From the NCBI RefSeq assembly GCF_031457805.1, contig NZ_JAVDXI010000001.1, positions 434,001 to 498,000 of the forward strand: 64,000 nucleotides of DNA, read 5' to 3'. Made by a program: the position numbers and the translations under genes. The notes under the pieces are model-generated. The model was not told the origin of the DNA. It was given only the letters and a program-made list of their open reading frames with translations, and made no database searches. This document shows positions 27,797 to 36,184 of this stretch, one piece after another; positions within the stretch are counted from its first letter, which is position 1; each line of letters opens with the position of its first letter. Source of the stretch: Caulobacter sp031457805. GTDB lineage: Bacteria > Pseudomonadota > Alphaproteobacteria > Caulobacterales > Caulobacteraceae.

Positions 27797-27828
27797 ACGG
27801 CCCTGGATCTTGTCCGGGGCCGTTTTTT
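27797..27828 (+). terminator. Rho-independent terminator after ppiB
   Basis: An 11-bp stem (27797-27807 with 27813-27823, one G-T pair) with a five-base loop leads into six T. The T run overlaps the stop codon of the convergent gene at 27827. Confidence 0.9.
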
Positions 27829-28804
27829 ATTGGCGGCGAAACGTCACGACGATCGGTCGATGGTCCGAGCCCAGCGCGGGGCCGCGTTCGACCCTGACAG
27901 CGCGCCATTGCTCTCCGGCGTAGACATGGTCGATCGGCAGGAAGGGCGCGGGCGCGGCCATGACCCGCGAGAACTTGCCCGCCGGCCAGGACGCCATCGC
28001 GCGTGTCCAACGCCGCAGGCCCAAGGCCTTATCCTGTCGCTTTAGCGTGAAGGACCAGGGCGTCGAATTGAAGTCGCCGGCCAGGATCATGCTCTTCCGA
28101 TCAAAGTCCGACGCCAGCTTAACCACCTTGCGGCTTTGGGCCTGCTGAGGGCCGGCCGGCACGGGCCAAGTGTAGTGCACGCCCATGACCGTGAAGGGCC
28201 CCTTCGCATCGGCCAGCGTCGCCCAAGCCGCAGATAGGTAAGGGCCTTCGTAGGCCGCTCCCCCTCTGGCGATCATCTTTTTCCGGGAAAAGATCCACGC
28301 GTCACAGCGCGCACCCCGTTCGCACGAGGTGAACGGGTAGCTCGCGCGCAACGCTTTGACGATCAGTCGCGAGTCGCCGCCGCCCTCTTCCAGGATGACG
28401 ACATCAGCGTCTTGCGCGGCTATCCAGGCCAGACTCTTCTCTGGCGTCTGGTTGCTGTGCCAGACGTTGAACTGGATGACCTTCAAGTCGCTGCTTGCGA
28501 CCGTCGCGGGCTTGAAGCGCGCGGCGGCCCACAACTCGGGGCCCATCAGGATGGCGCAGGCCAGAAGGCCAACTCCACCCAGCGAGATCATCACCCATCG
28601 CTCGGCGCCACGGGCGGCGACGCCACCCAAGGCGATCGCGCCAACGGCCATCGCAAGCCAGAGCGGCGCAGCGTGCGTAAAGGCGTCAAGTCGATCGCTG
28701 AACGCGCCACCGAGGCAAGCCAGGGACATACCCGCGCCGACCAGGCCGAGCATCAGCGCGGTGCCGCGGAAAAGCAGGCTCAGGAGTTGAACGAGCAGAC
28801 GCAT
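27827..28804 (-). CDS. Membrane-anchored endonuclease/exonuclease/phosphatase-family protein
   Basis: A 325-residue protein with three hydrophobic helices in its first 95 residues, then an EEP hydrolase domain. Metal and catalytic motifs are visible: IQFNVWHSN, VVILEEGGG, VMGVHYTWP, LAGDFNSTPW, LPIDHVYAG and LGSDHRPIVV. The domain could act on nucleic acid, inositol phosphates or lipids and probably faces the periplasm. It lies 41 bases downstream of a lipoprotein gene on the same strand. The exact substrate is unknown. Confidence 0.8.
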   Translation of the reverse strand: MRLLVQLLSLLFRGTALMLGLVGAGMSLACLGGAFSDRLDAFTHAAPLWLAMAVGAIALGGVAARGAERWVMISLGGVGLLACAILMGPELWAAARFKPATVASSDLKVIQFNVWHSNQTPEKSLAWIAAQDADVVILEEGGGDSRLIVKALRASYPFTSCERGARCDAWIFSRKKMIARGGAAYEGPYLSAAWATLADAKGPFTVMGVHYTWPVPAGPQQAQSRKVVKLASDFDRKSMILAGDFNSTPWSFTLKRQDKALGLRRWTRAMASWPAGKFSRVMAAPAPFLPIDHVYAGEQWRAVRVERGPALGSDHRPIVVTFRRQ

Positions 28805-28845
28805 GTACGGGCCATAGCACGCCCAAGCGACGGCGGAAGAGCGAT

Positions 28846-29463
28846 CTAGTCCCCGGCGAAATATGTGAAGCGGATGTTGCGCAGCCGCGCGGCGCCCAGC
28901 TGCAGATCGCCTCGCAGCACGATCAAGTCCTCGTCCGTGGGATCGCTGGCTTTCGCCCGCTTCAAGGCCTCGAGGTCAAACGCGCCGGAGAACACCACAT
29001 CGCCGAGACGCTTGTCCTTGGCGCGGAAGACGACCGCTTCGCCGTCGACGCGGTAGACCTCTGGCAGAAGGCGAAAACTCACCGTGTGATAGGTCTGGCC
29101 AAGTTCATTCTCGGCGGTAGGACTGGTGACGTCCTCAAACTCCAGGAAAATCGGCGCGTAGGTGGTGGGGCGCTTGCCCTGTTCCCAGGCCGTGAAATCC
29201 TCGAGCGTGCCGATATTGAGGGATGAAAGCTCCCAGGGGCCTGACTTTATCGGCGGGTCGCTGAAGTAGTAGCCGAACGCATCCAGCGTGGCGTCGTGTT
29301 GGAAGTTCGCAGCGCTGGCGTTGGGCGTCGCGGTGCTTGGCTTTGTCGAGGTGGCGGCGCTCGACTGGGCGGGAGCCTCAGGCGATGTCGGGCTCTGCGT
29401 CCGGTCGCCGCAAGCCCCCAGGATCAACAGCGGCGCAAGCGCCGGAATGAGTAGACGTTTCAT
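28846..29463 (-). CDS. Hypothetical lipoprotein
   Basis: The ATG at 29463 gives MKRLLIPALAPLLILGACGD, a lipoprotein signal peptide with the lipobox LGAC, so the mature protein of about 186 residues is membrane-anchored at its cysteine. A Ser/Thr/Ala/Pro-rich linker follows, then a globular part with no motif I know (it contains SDPPIKSGPWELSS and FAWEQ-like aromatic segments). A second in-frame start 21 codons upstream would hide the signal peptide. It is divergent from queA and probably co-transcribed with the EEP hydrolase gene. Confidence 0.7.
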   Translation of the reverse strand: MKRLLIPALAPLLILGACGDRTQSPTSPEAPAQSSAATSTKPSTATPNASAANFQHDATLDAFGYYFSDPPIKSGPWELSSLNIGTLEDFTAWEQGKRPTTYAPIFLEFEDVTSPTAENELGQTYHTVSFRLLPEVYRVDGEAVVFRAKDKRLGDVVFSGAFDLEALKRAKASDPTDEDLIVLRGDLQLGAARLRNIRFTYFAGD

Positions 29464-29588
29464 GTCGTTTTCCCCCCAACAGCGCGTCCGTCGGAACCAT
29501 GCGTCAAGGGTGTTCGCCTTGTCCACTTGCCTCGCGCGACGGGCTAAGTCTTGACCTTCGGCGGCGGTCGTGTGCTTGAAGCCGGCCC

Positions 29589-30689
29589 ATGCGCCTTTCC
29601 GACTTCGATTTTGACCTTCCCGAGGACCGTATCGCCCTGCGACCTGCGGAGCCTCGCCACGCCGCGCGTTTCCTGGTGGTGCGCCCCGGCCAGCCTCTGG
29701 CCGATCATGTCGTCAGCGATCTTCCCGATTTTCTGCGGCCTGGGGACGCCCTGGTCTTCAACGACACGCGCGTGATCCCCGCCCGTTTGGCGGGCCTTCG
29801 CGAGGGACGCACCACGGGCGGGGCGGATGGAACGCCCGTCGCGGTCGAGGCGACTCTGCATCGTCGTCTGACGCCCAACCGCTGGAGCGCCTTCATGCGT
29901 CCCGGCAAGCGCCTGAAGGTGGGCGACCGGGTCGCTTTTGGAGCGCGCGAGGACCGGGCGTGTGATCTCGACCGGCTGGACGCGGTGATCGCCGAAAAGC
30001 ACGAGGGTGGCGAAGTCGTGCTGGCGTTTGATCTCTCAGGCCCCGACCTCGATGTCGGTATCGCGAGGCATGGCGACATGCCGTTGCCGCCGTACATCGC
30101 CGCCAAGCGCGGCGAGGACGAGCGGGATCGCGCCGACTATCAGACTGTCTATGCGCGCGAGGACGGTTCGGTCGCAGCCCCGACGGCCGGGCTACACTTC
30201 ACGCCCGAGCTGCTTGACCGTCTGAAGGCCAAGGGCGTCTCTCTGCATTTCGTTACGTTGCACGTGGGGGCGGGCACGTTCCTGCCGGTCAAGACCGACG
30301 ACGTTTCCGATCACAAGATGCACGCCGAGTACGGACAGGTGACCGAAGCGATCGCCGACGCCCTCAACGCCGTGCGCGCGGCTGGGGGGCGCATCGTTTG
30401 CGTCGGCACCACCTCGTTGCGGCTGCTGGAGAGCGCGACGGGCGAGGACGGCGTCATTCGTCCCTTCGCCGACGAAACCGCGATCTTCATCACGCCTGGC
30501 TACCGGTTCCGCGCCGTCGACGTGCTGATGACGAACTTCCACCTGCCCAAGTCGACCCTGTTCATGTTGGTCAGCGCCTTCGCGGGTACGCCGACCATGC
30601 GTGCGGCCTACGAGCACGCGATCCAGACGGGCTACCGCTTCTATTCCTACGGCGACAGCAGTCTGCTGTTCAAAGACGAGACCTGCTGA
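29589..30689 (+). CDS. queA: S-adenosylmethionine:tRNA ribosyltransferase-isomerase
   Basis: Makes epoxyqueuosine in tRNA by moving the ribosyl part of S-adenosylmethionine to the preQ1 base. The 366-residue protein starts MRLSDFDFDLPEDRIALRP and has DALVFNDTRVIPARL, GEVVLAF, PTAGLHFTPELL, the VGAGTFLPVK segment and LMTNFHLPKSTLFMLVSAF, all typical. tgt starts within its stop codon (TGATG), so the two queuosine steps are coupled. A possible promoter, TTGCCTC at 29527 and GCTAAGTC at 29543, lies in the divergent upstream region. Confidence 0.97.
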   Translation: MRLSDFDFDLPEDRIALRPAEPRHAARFLVVRPGQPLADHVVSDLPDFLRPGDALVFNDTRVIPARLAGLREGRTTGGADGTPVAVEATLHRRLTPNRWSAFMRPGKRLKVGDRVAFGAREDRACDLDRLDAVIAEKHEGGEVVLAFDLSGPDLDVGIARHGDMPLPPYIAAKRGEDERDRADYQTVYAREDGSVAAPTAGLHFTPELLDRLKAKGVSLHFVTLHVGAGTFLPVKTDDVSDHKMHAEYGQVTEAIADALNAVRAAGGRIVCVGTTSLRLLESATGEDGVIRPFADETAIFITPGYRFRAVDVLMTNFHLPKSTLFMLVSAFAGTPTMRAAYEHAIQTGYRFYSYGDSSLLFKDETC

Positions 30690-31810
30690 TGGCCGCGTTC
30701 CCCTTCGAGATTAAAGCCACCGACGGCAAGGCGCGGACGGGCGTTCTGAAGACCCCGCGCGGCGACATCCGCACGCCGGCCTTCATGCCCGTCGGCACCG
30801 CCGCAACGGTGAAGGCGATGACGGTCGACCAGGTCAAGGACACGGGCGCCGACATCATCCTCGGCAACACCTATCACCTGATGCTTCGCCCCTCGGCCGA
30901 GCGGGTGAAGCGTCTGGGCGGCCTTCACAAGTTCATGCGCTGGGACAAGCCGATCCTGACCGACAGCGGCGGCTTCCAGGTGATGAGCCTCTCAGGGATC
31001 AGCAAGCTGACTGAAGAGGCCGTGACCTTCTCCAGCCACGTCGACGGCTCCAAGCATGTGCTGACGCCCGAGCGCTCGATCGAGATCCAGGCCGACCTGC
31101 TGGGCAGCGACATCGTCATGCAACTGGACGAATGCGTGGCCTGGCCGGCCGAGGAGGCGAGGGCGCGCAAGGGCATGGAGCTTTCGGCGCGATGGGCCAG
31201 GCGCTCAAAGGACGCCTTCGGAGCCCGCGACACCCAAGCCCTTTTCGGCATCCAGCAGGGCTCGACCTTCGAGAATCTACGTCGTGAATCGTCCGAACGC
31301 CTGCGCGAGATCGGCTTTGACGGCTATGCGATCGGAGGTTTGGCGGTCGGCGAGGGACACCAGGCGATGTGCGAGGTCCTGGACTACGCGCCAGGCTTTC
31401 TGCCGGAAGACCGGCCGCGCTACCTGATGGGCGTCGGCAAGCCGATTGATCTGGTCGAGGCCGTGGCCCGAGGCGTCGACATGTTCGACTGCGTCCTGCC
31501 GACTCGCTCCGGTCGCCACGGCCAGGCCTGGACCTGGGATGGCCCCATCAACCTGAAGAACGCCAAATACGCCGAGGACGAGACACCGCTGGACCCGGGC
31601 AGCGATTGCCCAGCCAGCCGCGACTATTCAAAGGCCTATCTGCGCCACCTCTTCAAGGCCGAGGAGATCCTCGGTCAGGTGCTGCTGTCGTGGCACAATA
31701 TCGCGTTCTTCCAGGCGCTGACCGCCGCCATGCGCGCGGCCATCGCGGAAGGGCGCTTCGACCAGTTCCGGCGCGATTTCGCCGCCCGACATCTCGCGGG
31801 TCAGCCGTAA
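30689..31810 (+). CDS. tgt: Queuine tRNA-ribosyltransferase (tRNA-guanine transglycosylase)
   Basis: Exchanges guanine 34 of GUN-anticodon tRNAs for preQ1. The ATG at 30689 overlaps the queA stop, giving 373 residues. Catalytic parts are intact: Asp92 in TDSGGFQVMS and the nucleophile Asp264 in DMFDCVLPTRSGR. The zinc site is not: E. coli has Cys-x-Cys-x-x-Cys, whereas here the aligned stretch reads SDCPASRDYSKAYLRH, keeping only Cys307 of the three cysteines, with His336 conserved in LLSWHN. The last ten bases overlap a convergent gene. Confidence 0.95.
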   Translation: MAAFPFEIKATDGKARTGVLKTPRGDIRTPAFMPVGTAATVKAMTVDQVKDTGADIILGNTYHLMLRPSAERVKRLGGLHKFMRWDKPILTDSGGFQVMSLSGISKLTEEAVTFSSHVDGSKHVLTPERSIEIQADLLGSDIVMQLDECVAWPAEEARARKGMELSARWARRSKDAFGARDTQALFGIQQGSTFENLRRESSERLREIGFDGYAIGGLAVGEGHQAMCEVLDYAPGFLPEDRPRYLMGVGKPIDLVEAVARGVDMFDCVLPTRSGRHGQAWTWDGPINLKNAKYAEDETPLDPGSDCPASRDYSKAYLRHLFKAEEILGQVLLSWHNIAFFQALTAAMRAAIAEGRFDQFRRDFAARHLAGQP

Positions 31811-32490
31811 GGGCCGTTAGGGACTCGCGGAGCCTCGTCCTTGACGATCGGGAAGCGCGGGCGCCGGGGACCGTAGGGATCCGGTGGCGGCGGCATTCCA
31901 GGGTCCAGCACGGGCGGCGCGGCGATCGGCTTATGTCGTGGCGTCGCCGGCGGATTGCAGCCGCGGGCCTCGCCCAAGCCCTTGAGATAGGCGCGACGCA
32001 CATTCCCTGAGGCGATCGCGCTCTGGACGAGCCGATCGTGCCGTTCGGCGCCGGTCAGCTTCCGCACCCAGCCGCGCATGGGAATCAGGTCCTGGGCGGT
32101 GCTCGCGATCGCGCCCAGCGCCGCCTCGCCGGCGGCCTTGCGGCTGCGGTCCATCAGGTCTTCGTTCTCTTGAGGCGGGTTACGGTCGATATCCTCACCC
32201 AAGGCCGCGTCCAGAGGTTCGACAAGCGAGATCAACGTCCTGCAGTCCGCGCGGCCGGGGCGCTGATAGGGGTCGTCCATCGCCTCGAGCAGAACGCGAG
32301 GGATCTTGGTGCGAACGATGTTCACGTCGCGTAGCGGCGCGCTGACCGCGCCGCTGATTCCCTCCTTGTTGGCTTCGGACGTCGACTTGATGCGTCCGTC
32401 CTCGCTCGGAGGAGGCTGCTGCTGCCGCGCGGAGGCGTTCGCCGCCAGAGCCAGGCCGCAAAACACCGCTAAAAAGAAGGTTCGACGCAT
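31801..32490 (-). CDS. Hypothetical secreted protein
   Basis: A 229-residue protein with a signal peptide (MRRTFFLAVFCGLALAANASA). The mature part begins with a Gln/Pro-rich segment (RQQQPPPSEDG) and ends in a Pro/Arg-rich tail (ALDPG, PPPPDPYGPRRPRFP). Between them are helical stretches and two cysteines, one in RADCRTLISL and one in ARGCNPP, which may form a disulfide. I recognise no domain. Its end overlaps tgt by ten bases, convergently. Confidence 0.7.
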   Translation of the reverse strand: MRRTFFLAVFCGLALAANASARQQQPPPSEDGRIKSTSEANKEGISGAVSAPLRDVNIVRTKIPRVLLEAMDDPYQRPGRADCRTLISLVEPLDAALGEDIDRNPPQENEDLMDRSRKAAGEAALGAIASTAQDLIPMRGWVRKLTGAERHDRLVQSAIASGNVRRAYLKGLGEARGCNPPATPRHKPIAAPPVLDPGMPPPPDPYGPRRPRFPIVKDEAPRVPNGPYG

Positions 32491-32551
32491 GGGTCACCGT
32501 AACGCGTACACAGCTTTACCGTCATCCCACGCAAAAACGGCGAAACCGTGC

Positions 32552-32580
32552 TTGCGACGCACGCGACCCCCGACTATGGT
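32552..32580 (+). promoter_or_regulatory. Candidate housekeeping promoter for tRNA-Lys
   Basis: TTGCGAC (32552-32558) and CTATGGT (32574-32580) fit the Caulobacter housekeeping pattern (TTGACG, 10-14 bases, GCTANAWC) loosely. Transcription would start about 30 bases before the mature tRNA. Confidence 0.45.
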
Positions 32581-32617
32581 CCGCGCCGCTTCCCCCGGTC
32601 CCCGCCGGATCGTGAGC

Positions 32618-32692
32618 GGGCCGGTAGCTCAGTGGTAGAGCATTCGACTTTTAATCGAATGGTCCTGGGTTCGAATCCCAGCCGGCCTACCA
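32618..32692 (+). tRNA. tRNA-Lys (UUU)
   Basis: The 75-base gene folds into a full cloverleaf. The acceptor stem is GGGCCGG with CCGGCCT (one G-U pair), the D arm has GCTC/GAGC, the anticodon stem is TTCGA/TCGAA with loop CTTTTAA, and the T arm is CTGGG-TTCGAAT-CCCAG. The anticodon TTT (32650-32652) reads AAA and AAG. The CCA end is encoded. It lies alone, downstream of a divergently coded secreted protein and a promoter-like sequence. Confidence 0.98.
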
Positions 32693-32934
32693 TTTCACGC
32701 TGCTACGAGTGGCGGTTCCTCGCATCGATGACAGGATTGCGCGAGCGCCACGACGCTGCGGTCTTGACGCGTAGTTTTTCTACCACCGTTGCGCGGCTTT
32801 TCTCGTTTGCCCCATCGACAAGGTAGAGATTTAAGCGGCTCACTTTCCGCGATGTCGGCGGCACTGTTGGTGCCCGGCGTTGCGCCTTCGCGGCGCCCCC
32901 TCGGCGAACCTGGACCCTGGACGACGATCAGACG

Positions 32935-33816
32935 ATGACCGCCGACACCGCCGACACCGCCGAGCAGCGGCCGCCAGCGAAGGGCACGCGAAAGCCGCTC
33001 TTCCGCAAACGATCTGCAATCCCTGGCTTTGGCTTAACGATGGGCGTGACCTTGACGGTCTTGTCCCTGATCGTCCTGATCCCGTTGAGCGCGGTGGTTC
33101 TGAAAGCGGCCCAGCAATCGCCCGCCGAGTTCTGGGCCGTCGCGACCTCTGAACGGTCCATCGCCGCCTACAAGCTCAGCTTCGGCGCTGCGTTCGTCGC
33201 TGCGGCGATCAACGGCGTGTTCGGCGTTCTCACGGCCTGGGTGCTGGTGCGTTATGAGTTTCCGTTCAAGACGCTGGTGAACGCTCTGGTGGACCTGCCG
33301 TTCGCGTTGCCGACCGCTGTCGCCGGTATCGCCTTGGCGACGCTCTATGCGCCGACCGGATGGGTCGGGCAATTCCTGACGCCGCTCGGGATCAAGGCGG
33401 CTTACAATCCGGTCGGCGTCGTGATCGCCCTGACCTTTATCGGTCTGCCTTTCGTTGTGCGCACGATCGAGCCCGTTCTGCGCGACGCCGCCGCCGATGT
33501 GGAGGAGGCCGCCGCGAGCCTGGGCGCCAGCCGCGTCCAAACGATCGCTCGCGTGATCGCGCCGGCCCTTGCCCCCGCGTGGCTGACCGGCTTTGCGATG
33601 GCCTTCGCGCGTGGCGTTGGTGAGTACGGTTCCGTCATCTTCATCGCCGGCAACATGCCCTATCGCTCGGAGATCGCTCCGCTGCTGATCATCATCCAGC
33701 TGGAGCAGTTCGAATACGCGCGGGCGGCGACCATCGCGGTGGTGATGCTGACCGTCTCGTTCCTGATGCTTTTGGTCATCAACGTCATCCAGGCCTGGGC
33801 GCGGAGGTTCGACTGA
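32935..33816 (+). CDS. cysT: Sulfate/thiosulfate ABC transporter permease CysT
   Basis: Inner-membrane subunit of the sulfate importer, 293 residues. After a polar N-terminus come about six hydrophobic helices and the EAA loop that contacts the ATPase (EEAAASLGASRVQTIARVI). GVGEYGSVIFIAGNMP is a family signature. The ATG at 32935 lies after a 242-base gap with no gene; a substrate-binding protein gene (sbp or cysP), usually first in this operon, is absent. cysW starts one base into its stop region. Confidence 0.94.
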   Translation: MTADTADTAEQRPPAKGTRKPLFRKRSAIPGFGLTMGVTLTVLSLIVLIPLSAVVLKAAQQSPAEFWAVATSERSIAAYKLSFGAAFVAAAINGVFGVLTAWVLVRYEFPFKTLVNALVDLPFALPTAVAGIALATLYAPTGWVGQFLTPLGIKAAYNPVGVVIALTFIGLPFVVRTIEPVLRDAAADVEEAAASLGASRVQTIARVIAPALAPAWLTGFAMAFARGVGEYGSVIFIAGNMPYRSEIAPLLIIIQLEQFEYARAATIAVVMLTVSFLMLLVINVIQAWARRFD

Positions 33817-34673
33817 TGGGAGCCGCCAATCCGAGAGCGCGAGGCGCGACGGACGATCCGCTATGGGCCAAGATCCTGCTCATCGGAACGGTGTTGGCCT
33901 TCCTGGCCCTCGTCCTGATCCTGCCGTTGGTGGCGGTCTTCGCAGAAGCGCTGCGCAAGGGGCTGGACGCAGCGATCCTGGCGGTCAGCGAGCCCGATGC
34001 GCTGGCGGCGGTGAAGCTCACTCTGCTCACGGCCGCGATCGCCGTGCCGTTCAACGCTGTTTTTGGTCTCTGTGCGGCGTGGGCGATCGCCAAGCACGAG
34101 TTCCGAGGCAAGGCGTTGCTGATCACCCTGATCGACCTGCCATTTTCGGTTTCACCGGTCGTGGCGGGGTTGATCTACGTCCTGATCTTCGGATTGCAGG
34201 GATGGTTTGGCGAGTGGCTTGTCGACAACGACATCAAGATCATTTTCGCCGTACCGGGCATCCTTCTGGCGACGGTGTTCGTGACCTTTCCCTTCGTGGC
34301 GCGCGAGCTGATCCCGCTGATGCAGGAGCAGGGCGTTAGCGAGGAGGAGGCGGCTGTCTCGATGGGCGCCAGCGGGGTCTACACCTTCTGGCGGGTGACC
34401 GCGCCGAACGTGCGGTGGGGTCTGCTCTACGGCGTCTTGCTGTGTAACGCCCGCGCTATGGGTGAGTTTGGCGCGGTGTCAGTGGTTAGCGGCCATATTC
34501 GAGGCCTGACCAACACCATGCCGCTGCATGTCGAGATCCTCTACAACGAGTACGACTTCGTCGGCGCATTCGCCGTGGCGGCGCTGCTTTGCCTCCTGGC
34601 GGTGATGACTCTGGTGCTGAAGACGGCGCTCGAGATCGCCCAGCCGGGCGTGCGCGGCCGCAGCGGACACTGA
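33816..34673 (+). CDS. cysW: Sulfate/thiosulfate ABC transporter permease CysW
   Basis: Second membrane subunit of the sulfate importer, 285 residues, homologous to CysT. It has about six hydrophobic helices, the EAA motif EEEAAVSMGASGVYTFWRV and the signature ARAMGEFGAVSVVSG. The start ATG (33816) overlaps the last base of cysT, which suggests coupled synthesis of the two permease halves. cysA follows 16 bases later. Confidence 0.95.
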   Translation: MGAANPRARGATDDPLWAKILLIGTVLAFLALVLILPLVAVFAEALRKGLDAAILAVSEPDALAAVKLTLLTAAIAVPFNAVFGLCAAWAIAKHEFRGKALLITLIDLPFSVSPVVAGLIYVLIFGLQGWFGEWLVDNDIKIIFAVPGILLATVFVTFPFVARELIPLMQEQGVSEEEAAVSMGASGVYTFWRVTAPNVRWGLLYGVLLCNARAMGEFGAVSVVSGHIRGLTNTMPLHVEILYNEYDFVGAFAVAALLCLLAVMTLVLKTALEIAQPGVRGRSGH

Positions 34674-34689
34674 ACGGACAACGGACCCC

Positions 34690-35709
34690 ATGACCATTTC
34701 CATCCGCTCCGTCGAAAAGCAGTTCGGGCGCTATCCCGCCCTGAACAAGGTGGACCTTGAGATCGCCGATGGCGAACTGCTGGCTTTGCTGGGGCCCTCA
34801 GGATCAGGGAAGACCACGCTCCTGCGCACCATCGCCGGCCTGGAGTTCCCGGATGCGGGGCAGGTGCTGTTCGATGGTCAAGATGTCACGCACGCCTCGG
34901 CGGCGGCGCGCCGTGTGGGCTTTGTCTTTCAGCAGTATGCGCTGTTCAAGCACATGACGGTCGCCAAGAATATCGCGTTCGGCCTGGACGTCCGGAAGGG
35001 CAAGGACAAGCCCTCAAAGGCCGAGATCGATCGACGGGTCGAGGATCTGCTGAAGCTGGTCGAGCTCGAGGGCCTGGGTGGCCGCTATCCGTCGCAGCTT
35101 TCAGGCGGTCAGCGTCAGCGCGTGGCCTTGTCGCGGGCTCTGGCCGTGGACCCCAGCGTCTTGCTGCTGGACGAGCCCTTCGGCGCGCTGGACGCAACGG
35201 TGCGCAAGTCGCTTCGGCGCGAGCTCCGTCGTGTTCACGACGCCACCGGGGTGACGACGATCTTCGTCACCCATGACCAGGAAGAGGCTCTGGAGTTGGC
35301 AGATCGTGTGGCGATCCTGAACCAGGGCCGCATCGAGCAGATCGGTACGCCGAGCCAGGTCCACGACGCGCCCGAGACGGCCTTCGTTTGTGGGTTTGTC
35401 GGGGAGGCGAACCGTTTCGATGGCCAGGTCTCGGGTGGTCGCTTCACCGCCGGCGCGTTGACCGCGCCAGGCGACGGCGTTCGCGACGGCGCCGCGACGG
35501 CTTTTGTGCGCCCTCATGATTTCGCCCTCGATGAAACCGGGTTTGAGGTCCGCGTCGAGCGAGCGCATGTCCAGGGTGCTCTTACCGCCGTCACCGCGAC
35601 GATGTCCGACGGTCGGCGTATCGAGATCAGCGCCTCCCGTGCGGAAGCCGCGCGCTTCACCGGCGCCGTGAAGATCATCGCCCGTAAGGCTCACGTTTAC
35701 GCCGCTTAA
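34690..35709 (+). CDS. cysA: Sulfate/thiosulfate ABC transporter ATP-binding protein CysA
   Basis: ATPase driving sulfate import, 339 residues. All ABC motifs are present: Walker A GPSGSGKTT (residues 36-44), Q-loop FVFQQYALF, signature LSGGQRQRVAL, Walker B VLLLDEPFGALD and the switch His in FVTHDQEEAL. A C-terminal TOBE-like regulatory domain (about residues 240-339) follows. With cysT and cysW it makes a complete transporter core. The operon's binding protein must be coded elsewhere. Confidence 0.95.
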   Translation: MTISIRSVEKQFGRYPALNKVDLEIADGELLALLGPSGSGKTTLLRTIAGLEFPDAGQVLFDGQDVTHASAAARRVGFVFQQYALFKHMTVAKNIAFGLDVRKGKDKPSKAEIDRRVEDLLKLVELEGLGGRYPSQLSGGQRQRVALSRALAVDPSVLLLDEPFGALDATVRKSLRRELRRVHDATGVTTIFVTHDQEEALELADRVAILNQGRIEQIGTPSQVHDAPETAFVCGFVGEANRFDGQVSGGRFTAGALTAPGDGVRDGAATAFVRPHDFALDETGFEVRVERAHVQGALTAVTATMSDGRRIEISASRAEAARFTGAVKIIARKAHVYAA

Positions 35710-35815
35710 GCATAATTCCACTAAGTCGTCCTGATGGTCGGCGTGCAACGTTCGCGGGAAGGTCCGTGAAGGTTACGCTGTTTCCGAGAACGACTCGGCG
35801 GGGTTTGAGAAGCGG

Positions 35816-36172
35816 ATGGTGATGGTCGAGGCCTCTGGCGCTGAGCGGCGCGCGCATCCCCGGATGCCAGCGGCGCGGAAAATCTACATCGTCGACGATC
35901 CCCGGTCGTGGAAGGGCTCGCTGCTGGATGTCGCGGAGAAGGGCGGGCGTCTTTCCATCGCAGGCATCACCCCGCCGCCCGACACCTTCGTCTTTGTCGA
36001 TGCCGGCGGACGGCGGGTGCATCTGGCGAATGTGGTCTGGCGCTCGGGCTCCGAGGTTGGCGTTCAGTTCACGGCCACCCAACGGATCGGGCCGAGGGCG
36101 GGCGGCGCCGCCGGCGCGCTCGAGATCGCAAGACGGTTCTTGGCCAGCCTTCCCGCCGACGCTGCGGACTAG
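35816..36172 (+). CDS. PilZ-like domain protein
   Basis: A 118-residue soluble protein. It has the arginine-rich start of PilZ domains (ERRAHPRMPAARK) and a beta-rich body with DVAEKGGRLSI where PilZ proteins have D/N-x-S-x-x-G. The serine is replaced by alanine, so cyclic di-GMP binding is uncertain. The strand ANVVWRSGSEVGVQF is typical of the end of the fold. Start codons at 35816 and 35822 are both possible. It is convergent with the transglutaminase-like gene, 12 bases from its stop. Confidence 0.72.
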   Translation: MVMVEASGAERRAHPRMPAARKIYIVDDPRSWKGSLLDVAEKGGRLSIAGITPPPDTFVFVDAGGRRVHLANVVWRSGSEVGVQFTATQRIGPRAGGAAGALEIARRFLASLPADAAD

Positions 36173-36184
36173 CCCTTATTCATC

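Noticed and set aside
32700..32934. A possible SAM or other riboswitch before cysT
   Set aside because: No SAM-type or other riboswitch core could be recognised. A TTGACG at about 32765 and a CTACCAC-like sequence have too short a spacing for a good promoter.
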